Source: Achatina immaculata (taxonomy: Eukaryota; Mollusca; Gastropoda; Stylommatophora; Achatinidae). Taken from it: a stretch of 64,000 nucleotides of DNA. The DNA lies in contig CM019713.1 in assembly GCA_009760885.1 (NCBI GenBank), forward strand, positions 21,336,427-21,400,426. The letters run 5' to 3'. The notes beneath the pieces were generated by a model that saw only the letters and a program-made list of their open reading frames with translations, did not search any database and was not told where the DNA came from. The stretch's first letter is position 1, and each line of letters opens with the position of its first letter. Positions 1 to 10,860 of the stretch are shown piece by piece. The position numbers and the translations under genes are program-made.

Positions 1-330
1 TTGTCTGTCCAGCTCTTCTCATACATTCTTCATTAGTTATTTTTGCTGTCCAGGGGGTTCGCAACATTCTTCTAATAAACCACATTTCTGCTGCTTCCAA
101 TGATTTTTGTGCAGACACTTCCATATAACAAGATAGGTTCAATATAGCATTTTAGGACTCGTTTTCTAACATTCATTGATAAAGATGTGTTAGCTAATAT
201 GTTTCTCATTCTCTGAAATGCAGTATTTGCTTGGCCTATTCTGTTCCTACTTTCTGTTGTGCATTTCCCATCTGAAGTTATTACTGCTCCAAGGTATTTG
301 AGACATACTTGGCGATAAAATCTCTTCTAC
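1..330 (-). pseudogene. LINE reverse transcriptase C-terminal fragment, runs off left edge
   Basis: Read on the minus strand from about 330 towards 1, this encodes a typical non-LTR retrotransposon post-catalytic segment: KYLGAVITSDGKC, then a stretch on recombining RT fragments ending ...EPILLYGS, then EAAEMWFIRRMLRTPW and ITNEE. The last two blocks are in a different frame from the first, and a few codons that normally join them are missing. The copy is therefore broken by a small deletion and frameshift. No stop interrupts either half. It belongs to a LINE group distinct from the RTE-like family found elsewhere in the window. It continues beyond the window edge. Confidence 0.75.
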
Positions 331-445
331 TATTCTTCAAAGCAATCTCTATCAACCACAATGCAACATTCACAGCAATGATATGAGTCCCAGAATGTCT
401 CTTTAACTTTTTAGAAGGGATGCTGTTCAGTTCAGCTTTTACATG

Positions 446-886
446 TCATTGAATGTATTGAATGTCATCAAAGCACTTCACTTTCAGGGCCAACTTAAAC
501 TCAGGAAACAATATAAAATCTGTGGAAGGAAAATCTGGCCAGCGAGGGGAATGTTTTAGCACTGTGACCCCCTTTTTTGTTTTTTTTTGTGCACAGAACA
601 ACTTAACATGGAGGACCAAATGTGCAGAGGCACTATCATGCAAAAGATGCCAACTGCCAGACGCCATCACATTTGCTCTCACATGACGGATATGGTTCGG
701 TAAACGCTCCATGACACTCATGTAGTAGAGGCCATTGAAGGTGAGACCCTGTGGCATAAACTCCTTGTGAATCATGCCTTCACTGTCAAAGAAGCTCTTC
801 ACCAATGTGCCCTCCATGTTTTGCAGTTTGTGCACAAAATTTTGAAACCACGTGGAAATGTATTCTAAAAAATATTTTGTGTGCAA
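446..886 (-). pseudogene. mariner transposase C-terminal remnant
   Basis: An open minus-strand frame of about 146 codons resembles the C-terminal half of mariner (SETMAR-like) transposases. Recognisable blocks are FFDSEGMIHKEFMPQGLTFN, LLHDSASAH (normally HDNAPAH, second catalytic Asp kept) and STDFILFPEFKLALK (third catalytic Asp kept). The spacing between these two Asp residues is about 38 instead of 34. The extra residues coincide with a T-rich run (K-rich in the peptide) that looks like slippage. The N-terminal DNA-binding part and first catalytic Asp are absent, so this is a fragment. Known function of intact relatives: cut-and-paste transposition at TA sites. Confidence 0.85.
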
Positions 887-1023
887 ACATCAAGTTACAG
901 AGTAAAGTTAAAGTTCTCATAGAAAAAATACTAAAATCCAAAAGAAACCATTAAAACAAACTCATGTAGCACTATCATATTATTCTTCAACCATACACAA
1001 GCATAGAGTAACCTAAGGAAGTT

Positions 1024-1286
1024 GAAAAAAAAAAGTAGAAGAAATTCCCATTTCCATGCCCTTAAGGCATATTGAGGATATTATGTTAGGCCCGTATTTT
1101 ACAAGACCTTTGGCACATGAAAATTTGTTGTGGCAGTATCACACCTGGCCACTTTACCCTCTCAGACTTCTTTCGTACTCATTTTTAGAGGCTGGGTGAG
1201 CCCTGGGCATTTTTTTTTTTTTGGTGTCTACCAGAAATAAATCCCACTAAATTAGTAAGCCTAGCCACTCAGTTAACCAGGCTGCC
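1024..1286 (-). mobile_element. tRNA-derived SINE, short form
   Basis: On the minus strand a tRNA-like head (box A-like CCTGGTTAACTGAGTGG near 1270) is followed by a body about 200 bp long and a 3' tail with CCTTAAGGGCATGG before an A-rich end at 1024-1034. Head, body and tail each match parts of the larger plus-strand element at 8148-9850, which carries about 1.4 kb of extra sequence between body and tail. The B box is damaged in this copy. Confidence 0.7.
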
Positions 1287-1311
1287 AAAAAGTAATAATG
1301 TTATTTTTTTT

Positions 1312-3070
1312 CTTACATCTTACATCCTTCCTGTGCCGTTAAACATCACATAGGGCCCGCATGGTAGTTCGCCAATATGTCCTGTCTACAGCGAGTTTTT
1401 CAATCTCATCATGGGATGTTAATGTGCACTGAATTGGCTTCTCTTAAAAATGTCCTCTTTAGAGTTTCATGTGGTCGACGTCTTTTTCTTTGGCCTGTTG
1501 TGTTCCATTTGATAGATTGTTTGGGGATTCTCTGATTGTTTCTTCTCATCACATGACCGACATATGTCCATCTTCTTTTTCTGATCACCCATGAGACAGG
1601 TTGTTGTTTGCTCATCTGTCTGATCTCTGCGTTGTTCTTGAATTCATTCCACTTTATACCGAGTACTTTCCTTAGGCATTTGTTTTCGAAAGAGTCTAAT
1701 TCCTTGTCCATTTCTTTAGTTATTTTCCAGCTTTCACATGCATAAAAAAGGATGGATATTACATTTGTATTGAATAATCTTAACTTGGTTTTTGTACTTA
1801 TAACTTTTGAATGCCATATGTTCTCAAGATTCTTGAAGGTCAATGCTGCTTTGGCACTTTGAATTCTAACTTATTTTCTGGTGTCACCATTGTGGTCTAT
1901 ATAGCTGATGAGATATGCAAAATGGTTTACTTCTTCAACAGCTGTTCCTTCTACGTATATTTGTCCTTCATCGTTAATGAGATTCTTCATTATTTTTGTT
2001 TTATCTTTGTTAATTTCAAATCCTAATTTATTATCCATTGAAGACAGGGTATCTAATTTTACTTGCATTGATTTCACATTGCCACTGATAAGAGCCATGT
2101 CATCTGCAAAATCAAGATCTTTCAGCTGGGTCTCATGTACCCAATCAATGCCCATTTTGCATGTGCAGCACTTTTTCATTATGAAGTCTACGGCAATTCC
2201 AAAAAGCAAGAGAGATAACATACATCCTTGTTTCACGCCTGTTTCAATCTGGAACCATTCACTCATTTCTTCTTCTGTGTTGACTGCACAAACATATCAA
2301 TTGTAGAGGTCGCTAATGATGTTGGAAATCTTAGATGGTATTCCATATATTCTTAAAATTGTCAACAATGAATCTCTGTGTATGCTATCAAATGCCTTTT
2401 TAAAGTCTATGAAGTTCAGGATCAATGGTCTTTGCTTTTCAATATGTTCTTTAAGTATTATTCTTACAGTAAAGATCTGGTTCAAGACAGCTTCTCCCTT
2501 TTTGAAATCCTGCTTGCTCTTCTCTCATTGCAGCATCCACTATATCTTTAATTCTATTCAGAATTACTTTGCAAAATACTTTTGACACAACTGATAGTAA
2601 GGTTACTCCTCTCAAGTTATTGCAATCGTTAAGGTTGTCTTTTTTTTTGGTATTTTAACTATGATTCCTTTTTTTTTCCATTTAGAAGGGACCTTTTCTT
2701 CTTTCCAAACCTTATTAAACATTCTCTGTAGTTGGCTCATGTTGTCACTGTTAATAGCTTTTAACATTTCGGCTGTTATTTCATCTTCACCTGCAGCTTT
2801 GTTGTTAGCCATTAGATTCACTGCTGTTTCAATTTCATGCAATGTAATTTCATCTAGGGTGACAGTTAGTTGTGGGAATGGTGTCAGTTTCAAGGTCTAT
2901 CAATTCTTTTGGGTATGACTGATCAAGTATTTCTTGGAAGTGTTCGGTCCATCTTTGTTTTTGGTCTTTACTTGATGTTAATAGTGTGCCAGTTTTGCCA
3001 AGGATTGGTCCTTCTTTGGATGCAATAGTACCTGTTAGCCTATTCTATATGTTATTGCTTCCCGTGACTT
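1312..3070 (-). pseudogene. RTE-like LINE (family A), RT domain, broken copy 1
   Basis: Minus-strand reverse transcriptase of the same family as the near-complete copy at 25378-28430. Pieces occur at 2612-2893 (linker and RT start, NNKAAGEDEITAEML), 2297-2485 (LNFIDFKKAFDSIHRDSL), 1871-2266 (VKQGCMLS and LDFADDMALIS, the catalytic FADD box) and 1409-1843 (RRWTYVGHVMRR, GQRKRRRP). Frameshifts and stops separate them. The 3' end is only about 25 bp past the stop and runs into short CTTACAT-type repeats, as expected for RTE elements with tiny 3' UTRs. Similarity fades above about 3070, so the endonuclease domain is missing (5' truncation). Confidence 0.85.
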
Positions 3071-3719
3071 TCATCGCTTGGATGCTGGTTCCGGTTTCTC
3101 ACAGGGTGCCTTTAGTTGCTTTAGCAATGGTTAGTTTGTTTCATTAAAAACTCGGTGTAACATTCAGATTGTAAACATTTAGTGCACATGGCCCGTGATC
3201 TTTTTCAAAATGGCCGAAAAGTGTTTAGTTACGAGGGAGAAAATTGTAGTTTTCTGTGAGAAATTTCAAATTTTTGGTGATTTAGATAGGGGTATGGACA
3301 TGTCCTGTGACCAGACCACTGTTCTTGAATGTATCCCAAGTAGATCTAGACATATTAGATGACTGGAGAAGTAGTTAGAAGGTTATTTCAGACATTATTC
3401 TACCGATAATGCAACACTGAATCACAATATGATGTCAACATATAGATCTAGCATCTCAGATGGTACATACTGTACCTCTAAACCTTTCCGATGGTAAGTT
3501 GGACACAATCAGTGTCTAAAAACATGACATTACTTCTTTTTTCCTAAAAAACTCTGCTTCTATGAAATCTTCATACATTTACTTATATTTTGAAACATAA
3601 TAAGTAACGGAAGTACATGGAAATACTGTGTTTCATTCAATGTTACAACTGTACCCCCTATACATATCAAGACCTGCACTTTTACCCCGGCTCCGACTGA
3701 ATGTCCGTGTTTCTTCAGG
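3071..3719. other. no recognisable feature
   Basis: AT-rich sequence without a sustained open frame or a family I recognise. A short plus-strand stretch near 3190-3290 (MARDLFQNGRK...) might be an old transposase or gene remnant, but stops break it quickly. Confidence 0.4.
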
Positions 3720-4009
3720 AGGCTCAGGAAGAGTTAAACAGAGTTTTGCTGTCTCCTGTTTTTGCTGCTTTCTCTGCTTCTTTCGTCATACTGTCCGTGT
3801 ATTCTCTTTTATCCCTTCTAGCTGAACTTTTTTACTTTATTGTCTAGTTCTTTGTATGTTGTTTTTGCCACATCTCTTCTAAGATCTGTTTTTACATTCA
3901 ACATGGCTAATTTGGGTGCTCGTCTTTCATGTATGAATTTCCATGTGTTATCTGATATCCTATTTGAGCTACCATGTTGCTGTTGGGTTGCTACAGAAGA
4001 GTTCTTCAA
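3720..4009 (-). pseudogene. LINE linker fragment (between endonuclease and RT)
   Basis: Minus-strand codons give ISDNTWKFIHERRAPKLAM, then after a frame change ARRDKREYTDSMTKEAEKAA. This basic, coiled-coil-like segment is typical of the region between the endonuclease and reverse transcriptase of RTE-like LINEs. It resembles SARRDKKEYIDQ in the copy at 25505-26731. The fragment joins head to head with a plus-strand LINE end starting near 3970, so a rearrangement or independent insertion lies at the junction. Confidence 0.6.
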
Positions 4010-4345
4010 ATATCATGGACACAAAAAAGAACAAATATATCCATACTACAAGAGCTTAATATTGAAGAAGGCTGGCTAGTAAAGAGTATTAAACAAAGAA
4101 AACTTAAATATTTTGGACACATTAAGTGTCATGATAATCTAGAGAAGACAGTCTTGGAAGGGTACATAATGGGAAAAAGAAAGAGAGGAAGACCAAAGCA
4201 AAGATGGTTGCAAGACATCGTTGATGATTTGCAAATGGATGCATCAGCAGCAGGGCGTCTTGCTTACAACTGAGAGGCCTACAGGAGTGCTGTTAGGGAG
4301 GCAAAGTTCCACAAGGGACATACAAATGACTGATTGATTGTCAGT
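3970..4345 (+). pseudogene. LINE (family D) 3' end
   Basis: The plus-strand frame encodes the extreme C-terminus of a LINE polyprotein: CYRRVLQISWTQKRTN, then KQRKLKYFGHIKCHDNLEK, GKRKRGRPKQRWLQDIVDDL and AYRSAVREAKFHKGHTND. One in-frame stop (after AYN) breaks it. The end runs into TGACTGATTGATTG short repeats, a usual LINE 3' tail. The related reverse transcriptase piece at 34500-37230 probably belongs to the same family. Confidence 0.75.
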
Positions 4346-4600
4346 CAGACGCCATAAGTTGTCAAACTTTTTCAATCATGTCAGTGTTTCTGGCAGTCTT
4401 CAGATGTGCACTCTTCATGTCATTGTAAATGTCCTCCCTACTTTCACGAAACTGGGAAAACCATCTGAAAACACAAGTATGGGACATAGTTTCATCACCA
4501 TACACATTTATTTAACATTTGGAATGTTTGTGTGGTGGATTTTCCCAGTCTGATGCATCACTTAACGTTTGCTTTTTGCTCCATGTCTTCCTACTGTGAT
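4335..4600 (-). pseudogene. mariner transposase N-terminal remnant
   Basis: On the minus strand the codons spell a decayed mariner DNA-binding region: MEQKANVK.CIRLGKSTTQTFQML, then pieces equivalent to GDETMSRT..VFEWFKRFREG and ARNTDMIEKVRQLM, spread over two frames with several stops. Only the helix-turn-helix half is present. It abuts the 3' repeat tail of the neighbouring LINE. Confidence 0.65.
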
Positions 4601-5029
4601 ATACGGCACTTGCATGGACTTATTCAATGTCATTTTTACCTCACAGGTCACCCTACATTTTGCATACCATACCAGTACATATAGTTTCTCAGTGTTTGCA
4701 GTGGCTTTAGTCTCATTTCTCTCGCACCTTGTACTGAAATTTTTTTACATTTATTATACAGATATGACTGATTCATTGTCTCCATTTCGAATACAGATAT
4801 GTTTAATACAACATCAATGTTTAACCACAGAGACATGTAGAACATCTCAATAACTAACATCCACATCCTTCTACCAACACTTGTAAAACACAAAATTTCA
4901 ATAAGATCACAATACCTCACACAAGGGGTGGTCAATGTCTGACTGTCCAGACATAAGGTCAAACAACTGTCCAGTTACCTGGAGGGAGAAAAGGCACAGA
5001 ATTATGGCTTTGCAGGATAAACTGGGTTG
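4601..5029. other. no recognisable feature
   Basis: AT-rich sequence with no family or exon that I can support. Confidence 0.4.
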
Positions 5030-5985
5030 CTCTGAAACAAAATAGTCTGTACACAACATCATCTCTTAAACAAAACAGTCTGTACACAACATCATCTCTT
5101 AAACAAAATAATCTGTACACAACATAATCTCTTAAATAAAATAGTCTGTACACAACATCATCTCTTAAACAAAATAGTCTGTACACAACATCATCTCTTA
5201 AATAGTCTGTACACAACATCATCTCTTAAACAAAATAGTCTGTACACAACATCATCTTTTAAACAAAATAGTCTGTACACATCAACATCTCTTAAACAAA
5301 ATAATCTGTACACAACATCATCTCTGAAACAAAATAGTCTGCACACAACATCATCTCTTAAATAAAATAGTCTGCACACATTAGATCTGAAGCTAAATAG
5401 TCTGTACACAACATCATCTCTTAAACAAAAGTCTGTACACAACATCATTTCTTAAACAAAACAGTCTGCACACAATATCATATCTTAAACAAAATAGTCT
5501 GTACACAACATTATCTCTTAAACAAAAGTCTGTACACAACATTAGATCTGAAGCTAAATAGTCTGTACACAACATCATATCTTAAACAAAAGTCTGCACA
5601 TAACATCATCTCTTAAACAAAATAGTCTATACACAACATTAGATCTGAAACAAACAGTCTGCACACAACATCATCTTTGAAATAATAGTCTGCACACAAC
5701 ATCAGCTCTGAAATAATAGTCTGCACATGACATCAGCTCTGAAATAATAGTCTGCACACAACATCAGCTTTGAAATAATAGTCTGCACACAACATTAGCT
5801 CTGAAATAATAGTCTGCACACGACATCAGCTCTGAAATAATAATCTGCACACGACATCAGCTCTGAAATAATAGTCTGCACACAACATCAGCTCTGAAAT
5901 AATAGTCTGCACACAACATCAGCTCTGAAATAATAGTCTACACACAACATCAGCTCTGAAATAATAGTCTGCACATAGCATTAGT
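5030..5985. repeat. minisatellite, about 32-bp unit
   Basis: Roughly 30 imperfect copies of a unit containing AGTCTGTACACAACATCATC. The left two thirds use a form ending CTCTTAAACAAAAT. From about 5640 onward a shorter variant (AGTCTGCACACAACATCAGC with CTCTGAAATAAT) takes over, so the array has two subfamilies with a sharp boundary. Short open frames repeating [11 protein letters not shown] on the minus strand are by-products of the repeat. Confidence 0.95.
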
Positions 5986-6192
5986 ATATCATTATCATTT
6001 GTCTTCTCCAGAACAAAGCTTTGTGGTAATGAATCTCCAGTTCCCTTGCCTTGATGGTGCACTCAGCAATGCTGTATCCTGTCTATTCTCGTATGTTGTC
6101 TTCCCATCTACATCTGTTTTCCTCTCTTTTCTTCCACCTTTGGTTTTAGTATGATCTTCAGTACACTGTTATGTCTTCTGATATGGCCAAAG
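5986..6192 (-). pseudogene. LINE C-terminal remnant
   Basis: Minus-strand codons across several frames resemble a LINE C-terminus: a GHIRRHNS-like start, KIILKPKVEEKRGK, then RQHTRIDRIQHC and GKGTGDSL. These match the pattern H-x-R-H-x-S-L...GKRKRGRQ...W..NI.EWTG....EC typical of such tails. It is heavily decayed. Confidence 0.5.
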
Positions 6193-6615
6193 CATGAGGG
6201 GAGTTCAGAAAGTAATGCACCGCATCATTTTTTGCAGCTAATAATGAAGACAGAAGCATGAAATTTTGCACACTTTAAATATGGCATGTGTCGATTGCGT
6301 AAACCAAACTGCACTCCATGCGGCCAAAGAATATGGCTGCCCTAACCGTTGAAATGAAGTGTGTTAACAACTTGCGGTATAAGCAATGTACTGTGATAGA
6401 ATTTCTCATTACAGAGAAGGAAACTGTTGCGAATATTCACAAGTGTCTGTGTGATGTGTATGGAAGTTTTGCAGTCGACAGGAGTACAGTCAGTTGATGG
6501 GTTCAGAGAATCAAAGAATCAATAAGTGGAGAGAAGGAGTTGCATGATCGGCCGCGCTGTGGATGTCCTGCCACAGCCGCCAAGGCAGAAATGTTGAAAT
6601 GTACTGTGGGCATTA
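6193..6615 (+). pseudogene. mariner 5' end and transposase N-terminus
   Basis: A GAGGGGAGTTCAGAAAGTAATG start looks like a mariner terminal repeat and 5' UTR. About 160 bp further a transposase N-terminus begins: YKQCTVIEFLITEKETVANI, DVYGSFAVDRSTVS, an in-frame stop, then WVQRIKES and HDRPRCGCPAT. This is the helix-turn-helix DNA-binding half. Similarity ends near 6610, before any catalytic residue, about 120 bp from the next minisatellite. Confidence 0.8.
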
Positions 6616-6734
6616 TTTTTGCTTTATCATTGTTAAAGACCCACAGTAAAGTTAATATCTGTCATAACATTAGTACTCTTGCCAAATGTAACTCATATAT
6701 GAAACATGACACATTCTTGCCTCCTGTAACAATG

Positions 6735-7640
6735 AGAGATATATGACAGATACAAGCTTATATATGAGAGGTACAAGCTTATATATGACAGATACAAGCT
6801 TATATATGAGAGATACAAGCATTTATATACGAGAGATACAAGCATTTATATATGAGAGGTACAAGCTTATATATGAGAGGTACAAGCTTATATATGAGAG
6901 GTACAAGCTTATATATGACAGATACAAGCTTATATATGAGAGATACAAGATTATATATGAGAGATACAAGATTATATATGAGAGGTACAAGATTATATAT
7001 GAGAGGTACAAGCTTATATATGAGAGATACAAGATTATATATGAGAGGTACAAGCTTATATATGAGAGATACAAGATTATATATGAGAGGTACAAGCTTA
7101 TATATGAGAGATACAAGATTATATATGAGAGGTACAAGCTTATATATGACAGATACAAGATTATATATGAGAGGTACAAGCTTATATATGAGAGATACAA
7201 GATTATATATGAGAGGTACAAGCTTATATATGAGAGGTACAAGCTTATATATGACAGATACAAGCTTATATATGAGAGGTACAAGATTATATATGAGAGG
7301 TACAAGCTTATATATGAGAGGTACAAGCTTATATATGACAGATAAAAGCTTATATATGAGAGGTACAAGCTTATATATGACAGATAAAAGCTTATATATG
7401 AGAGGTACAAGCTTATATATGAGAGATACAAGATTATATATGAAAGATACAAGCTTATATATGAGAGGTACAAGCTTATATATGACAGATAAAAGCTTAT
7501 ATATGAGAGGTACAAGCTTATATATGAGAGCTACAAGCTTATATATGAGAGATACAAGCTTATATATGAGAGATACAAGCTTATATATGAGAGGTACAAA
7601 GTTATATATGAAAGATACAAGCTTATATATTCTTGCTGCC
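6735..7640. repeat. minisatellite, 21-bp unit
   Basis: About 43 copies of a unit TATATATGAGAGGTACAAGCT with G/A (AGGT or AGAT), C/G (GACAG or GAGAG) and C/A (AGCTT or AGATT) variants. Because 21 is divisible by three and most registers lack stops, several frames on both strands stay open for 200-290 codons (for example ERYKLIY repeats). These are not evidence of genes. Both flanks carry diverged relatives of the unit. Confidence 0.97.
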
Positions 7641-8040
7641 TGTAACTCATGCTTATATATGAATGATGACATACTCTATGCACCAAGAAAGACAACATGC
7701 ACATTTTCTGGATGAATGAGACAAAAACTGAAGTAGTCATTAGTTACAACACTACACAAGTGTCACCACTCTTAAAGCATTGTAAAACAATAAAATTAAG
7801 TAAATGATGACTATCAGAGGACAGATCAAACAGTAAACAAAGTTGATGATAATGACGAAACTGATAATGATGATGCTGATAAAAATGATGACAATGATAA
7901 TAATGATGCTGATCAGTGTAACAAAGTTAAAGAATATGATGAAGAAAACACACAAACCCGTGACCGTATGCTCATTGAGTCCATACTTCCAGGTCCCAGG
8001 TGCTCAACCAGAGTAAAGTCATTGGATTCTTCAAACCTGA
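7641..8040. other. intergenic or intronic, ATG/GAT-rich patch
   Basis: A degenerate GATGAT/AATGAT trinucleotide-rich stretch lies at about 7838-7915. Otherwise I see nothing. Confidence 0.5.
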
Positions 8041-8147
8041 GAAGTTGATTACTGACATTAAGTCATCTCTTTGTTATCTTTTAGTCATAATTACATGAAG
8101 TCATCTCTCAGTCATGATTACATTAAGTCATCTCACAATCATGATCG
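8041..8147. repeat. minisatellite, left arm interrupted by a retroelement
   Basis: Copies of ATTAAGTCATCTCACAATCATGATC-like sequence, matching the array at 9850-10430. The two arms were one array before the element at 8148-9850 inserted. Confidence 0.85.
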
Positions 8148-9850
8148 GCGGCCTGGTTAGTTGAGTGGTTAGGTGCTCGGTTTACTAATCCAGTGGTATC
8201 GGGTTCAGTCCCAGCAGTGGGATTTTTTTCTGGTACATGCCAGAAAGACCCTGGGCTTTACCCAGCCTCTAAAAATGGGTACCAGAGAAATCTGAGAAGG
8301 TAAAGCAGCCAGGTGGGATACTCACCACATCATATTTTCATGTGCTGAAGGTCATGGAAAATACAGGCCCAATAGGTTCTAAAGACTGTTATTGCCAGAG
8401 GTGGGATGGAGGATATGCTCTCCACTCCAATGGCGTGCGTCTCAAATAGCCTCTGACAGTCAAGTCCAGCTCCTGGCCTTCTTGTGGCAGAACTGTTTAA
8501 ACTGACAGGAGAAGGGGCGAAAGTGAATATCTGGCACCTGAAAACCAGACGCTTCGGGTAGATGAGAGTCATGTTTGGTAGCTCATCTACCACTGCTGGC
8601 GAGATTCTTCATCTGCCGTGCGTGGAGTGGGGCTCCTCCCAGCCAGTGAAGAAAGGTGCAAATGGGGTTGCCGCGTGGCACCACTGTGGAAAAGGCAAAA
8701 GAAAGGAAAGTAGTCAAATCACGTCACCTCTGGTCTGGGGGTTGACCACGTCCTAAGTGCACTCATATTGGGTGAAATGCTTGAACCATCTTAACCCAGA
8801 GGTTAAGACACTGCTGGCAAGATTCTTCAGATGCCGCATGTGGAGTGAAGCTCCTCCCGGCCAAGGAAGAAAATGTAGAAAAGCAATTAGGCTGCTGTGT
8901 GGCACTGATGTGAAAAGGTGATGGAAAGGATAAAGTGAAGCTTAATTGGTATGTCCAGTAGTATCACAGTGAGAGCTACTCATGCCACGGCGCCTCTGCT
9001 CTAGAGGCCAGCCACATCCTAACTTCACCCATACTAAACTGGCTTACACCAGGGGTGAAACCTGATGGCTATGCATATCATGGTACCTCCACTCTAGAGG
9101 TTGGTCATGTCCAATATACAACCATACTGGTGAAATATGGTTAAACTGGCTTACAGCAGGGGTGAAACAATGGCTACACATGTCACGGTACCTCTGCTCT
9201 AGAGGTCAGTCACATCCTAAACATGCCCATACTGGGATAATATGCCTAAACTGGCTCAACCCAGGGGTGGAAGTCACTACTGGTGAGGATTCATTCTCCT
9301 GGACAAAAGCTCTGTCTTGGTCATAACTAGGAAGGGTAGCGGCCACGACCACAAAATGCTGAAGTCAGAGACACTGGACCAGTGCAGTCTAGATAGGCAA
9401 CCACCTCTCACCTGGCGGGGATGTATGCGTATCTTAATCACACTGAGGTTTTCCTGTGAGAAAGTCCAAAGCTGGACTGGATGAGCAACCACCTCTCACC
9501 CAGCGGTGATACACGGGTATCCTAAAACACATCGAGGTTTTTCACTGAGAAAGTCCTACTCTGGATTAAACTGGTGCAACAAAAACTACAGTGTCACGTA
9601 ATCCTGCTTCTGAGACCCACCAAGAATACATGCTCAAGCCCTGCGATATTCTAAACCTCTTGTGGTCCTCTCGGGGATCTTGTGGACTACATGGGGGACC
9701 ACGGGGCCTATCGAGGACCACAGGCGTAAATTCAGTAGGATCACGGGCGGTCTTGGTGGTAGAAGCGAACGAAGAAGAAGACGGGCCCAACGCTGCAACC
9801 CCAATATGCCTTAATGGCATGGAAACAGGAACTTTACCTTTATCTTTTAC
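8148..9850 (+). mobile_element. tRNA-headed non-autonomous retroelement, 1.7-kb long form
   Basis: The 5' end is tRNA-like: a box A-like TAGTTGAGTGGTTAGG near 8158 and a box B-like GGTTCAGTCCC near 8202, spaced as in an internal RNA polymerase III promoter. A body (TACCAGAGAAATCTGAGAAGG) follows and matches the short SINE at 1024-1286. The 3' tail CCTTAATGGCATGG...CTTTACCTTTATC, from about 9806, matches that SINE's tail. About 1.4 kb of GC-richer, internally repeated sequence lies between them. The element sits inside a minisatellite and is flanked by ACAATCATGATC on both sides, which fits a target-site duplication. That word also occurs in the array unit, so this is not proof. No long conserved coding frame is seen. 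Confidence 0.7.
8590..9560. repeat. internal tandem repeats of the long SINE-like element
   Basis: Two diverged copies of a segment of about 220 bp start at CACTGCTGGC (8590 and 8810) and share CTCCTCCC and GTGTGGCAC-like blocks. Then come three to four copies of a segment of about 125 bp containing CTCTGCTCTAGAGG...GTCACATCC...CCAGGGGTG (about 8990-9270). Two copies of ACCACCTCTCACC..GCGG..GAT follow at 9400-9540. Confidence 0.7.
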
Positions 9851-10430
9851 AATCATGATCACAATCCTTCATCTCAGTCATACTAACATTAAGTCATCTC
9901 ACAATCATGATCACAATCCATCATCTCAGTCATACTAACATTAAGTCATCTCACAATCATGATCACAATCCATCATCTCAGTCATACTAACATTAAGTTA
10001 TCTCACAGTCATGATCACAATCCATCATCGCAGTCATACTAACATTAAGTTATCTCACAATCATGATCACAATCCATCATCTCAGTCATAATTAAGTTAT
10101 CTCATAGTCATGATTACATTAAGTCATCTCACAATCATGATCACAATCCATCATCTCAGTCATACTAACATTAAGTTATCTCATAGTCATGATTATATTA
10201 AGTCATCTCACAATCATGATCACAATCCATCATCTCAGTCATACTAACATTAAGTTATCTCATAGTCATGATTACATTAAGTCATCTCACAATCATGATC
10301 ACAATCCATCATCTCAGTCATACTAACATTAAGTTATCTCATAGTCATGATTACATTAAGTCATCTCACAATCATGATCACAATCCATCATCTCAGTCAC
10401 ACTAACAATAAGTCATCTCACAGTCATAGC
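9851..10430. repeat. minisatellite, right arm, about 48- and 79-bp units
   Basis: Units combine ACAATCATGATCACAATCC, ATCATCTCAGTCATACTAAC and ATTAAGTTATCTCATAGTCATG. The left half uses a shorter period. The right half alternates with an extra GATTACATTAAGTCATCTC block, giving a longer compound period. Confidence 0.9.
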
Positions 10431-10469
10431 ATCTTTAAGTGGAGAGGAACAGATAGAACTACAAAAATA

Positions 10470-10745
10470 AGATTTTTAAGGGCATGTATCTTTCTCATTG
10501 CCACTGACAGCAATTATTGAGGAAAGATGCTGGTGATGGTTGGGACATGTGCTCCAAATGACTGACAACTCACTACCAAAAATAGCACTAAGATGGACAC
10601 CACAGGGGAACAGAAGTAAGGGTAGACCAAAAGAGACATGGAGAAGAACAACAGAAAGGATGTTGAGCAACAGAGGGCTCACCTGGGCAAGAGCAGAAAA
10701 AAGGCATTTATAGAAAACCCTTGCGGAAGCCCCATGTGCCCTGGG
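10470..10745 (+). pseudogene. LINE (family E) C-terminal fragment
   Basis: The plus strand encodes IEERCWWWLGHVLQMTDNSL, PKIALRWTPQGNRSKGRPKE, TWRRTTERML and GLTWARAEK, then a stop and TLAEAPCALGT. This is the classic post-RT tail of many invertebrate LINEs (R-W-x-W-x-G-H-V...GRPKETWRRT). It is truncated upstream. A second copy of the end is at 38690-38840. Confidence 0.8.
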
Positions 10746-10774
10746 CACTTAACAAAACAGCTGAGAAACACATA

Positions 10775-10860
10775 AATGCCTTTGAATGTAAATGCTACAG
10801 AAGAGTTCTTCAAATATCCTCTACTCTCTGTGTGCCCACTTGCCTCGTCATGATTCTGTT
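10775..10860 (+). pseudogene. small LINE (family D) fragment
   Basis: The codons AFECKCYRRVLQISST match the start of the LINE tail at 3970 (CYRRVLQISWT). Only about 60-80 bp is recognisable. Confidence 0.55.

Noticed and set aside
6743..7715. Open frames of 200-290 codons on both strands (ERYKLIY, LYMRGTS, YLSYIS repeats)
   Set aside because: By-product of a stop-free 21-bp unit; five frames are open at once.
8148..8222. Functional tRNA gene
   Set aside because: Box A and B resemble a tRNA but the sequence does not close into a cloverleaf that I can see and is the head of a repeated retroelement.
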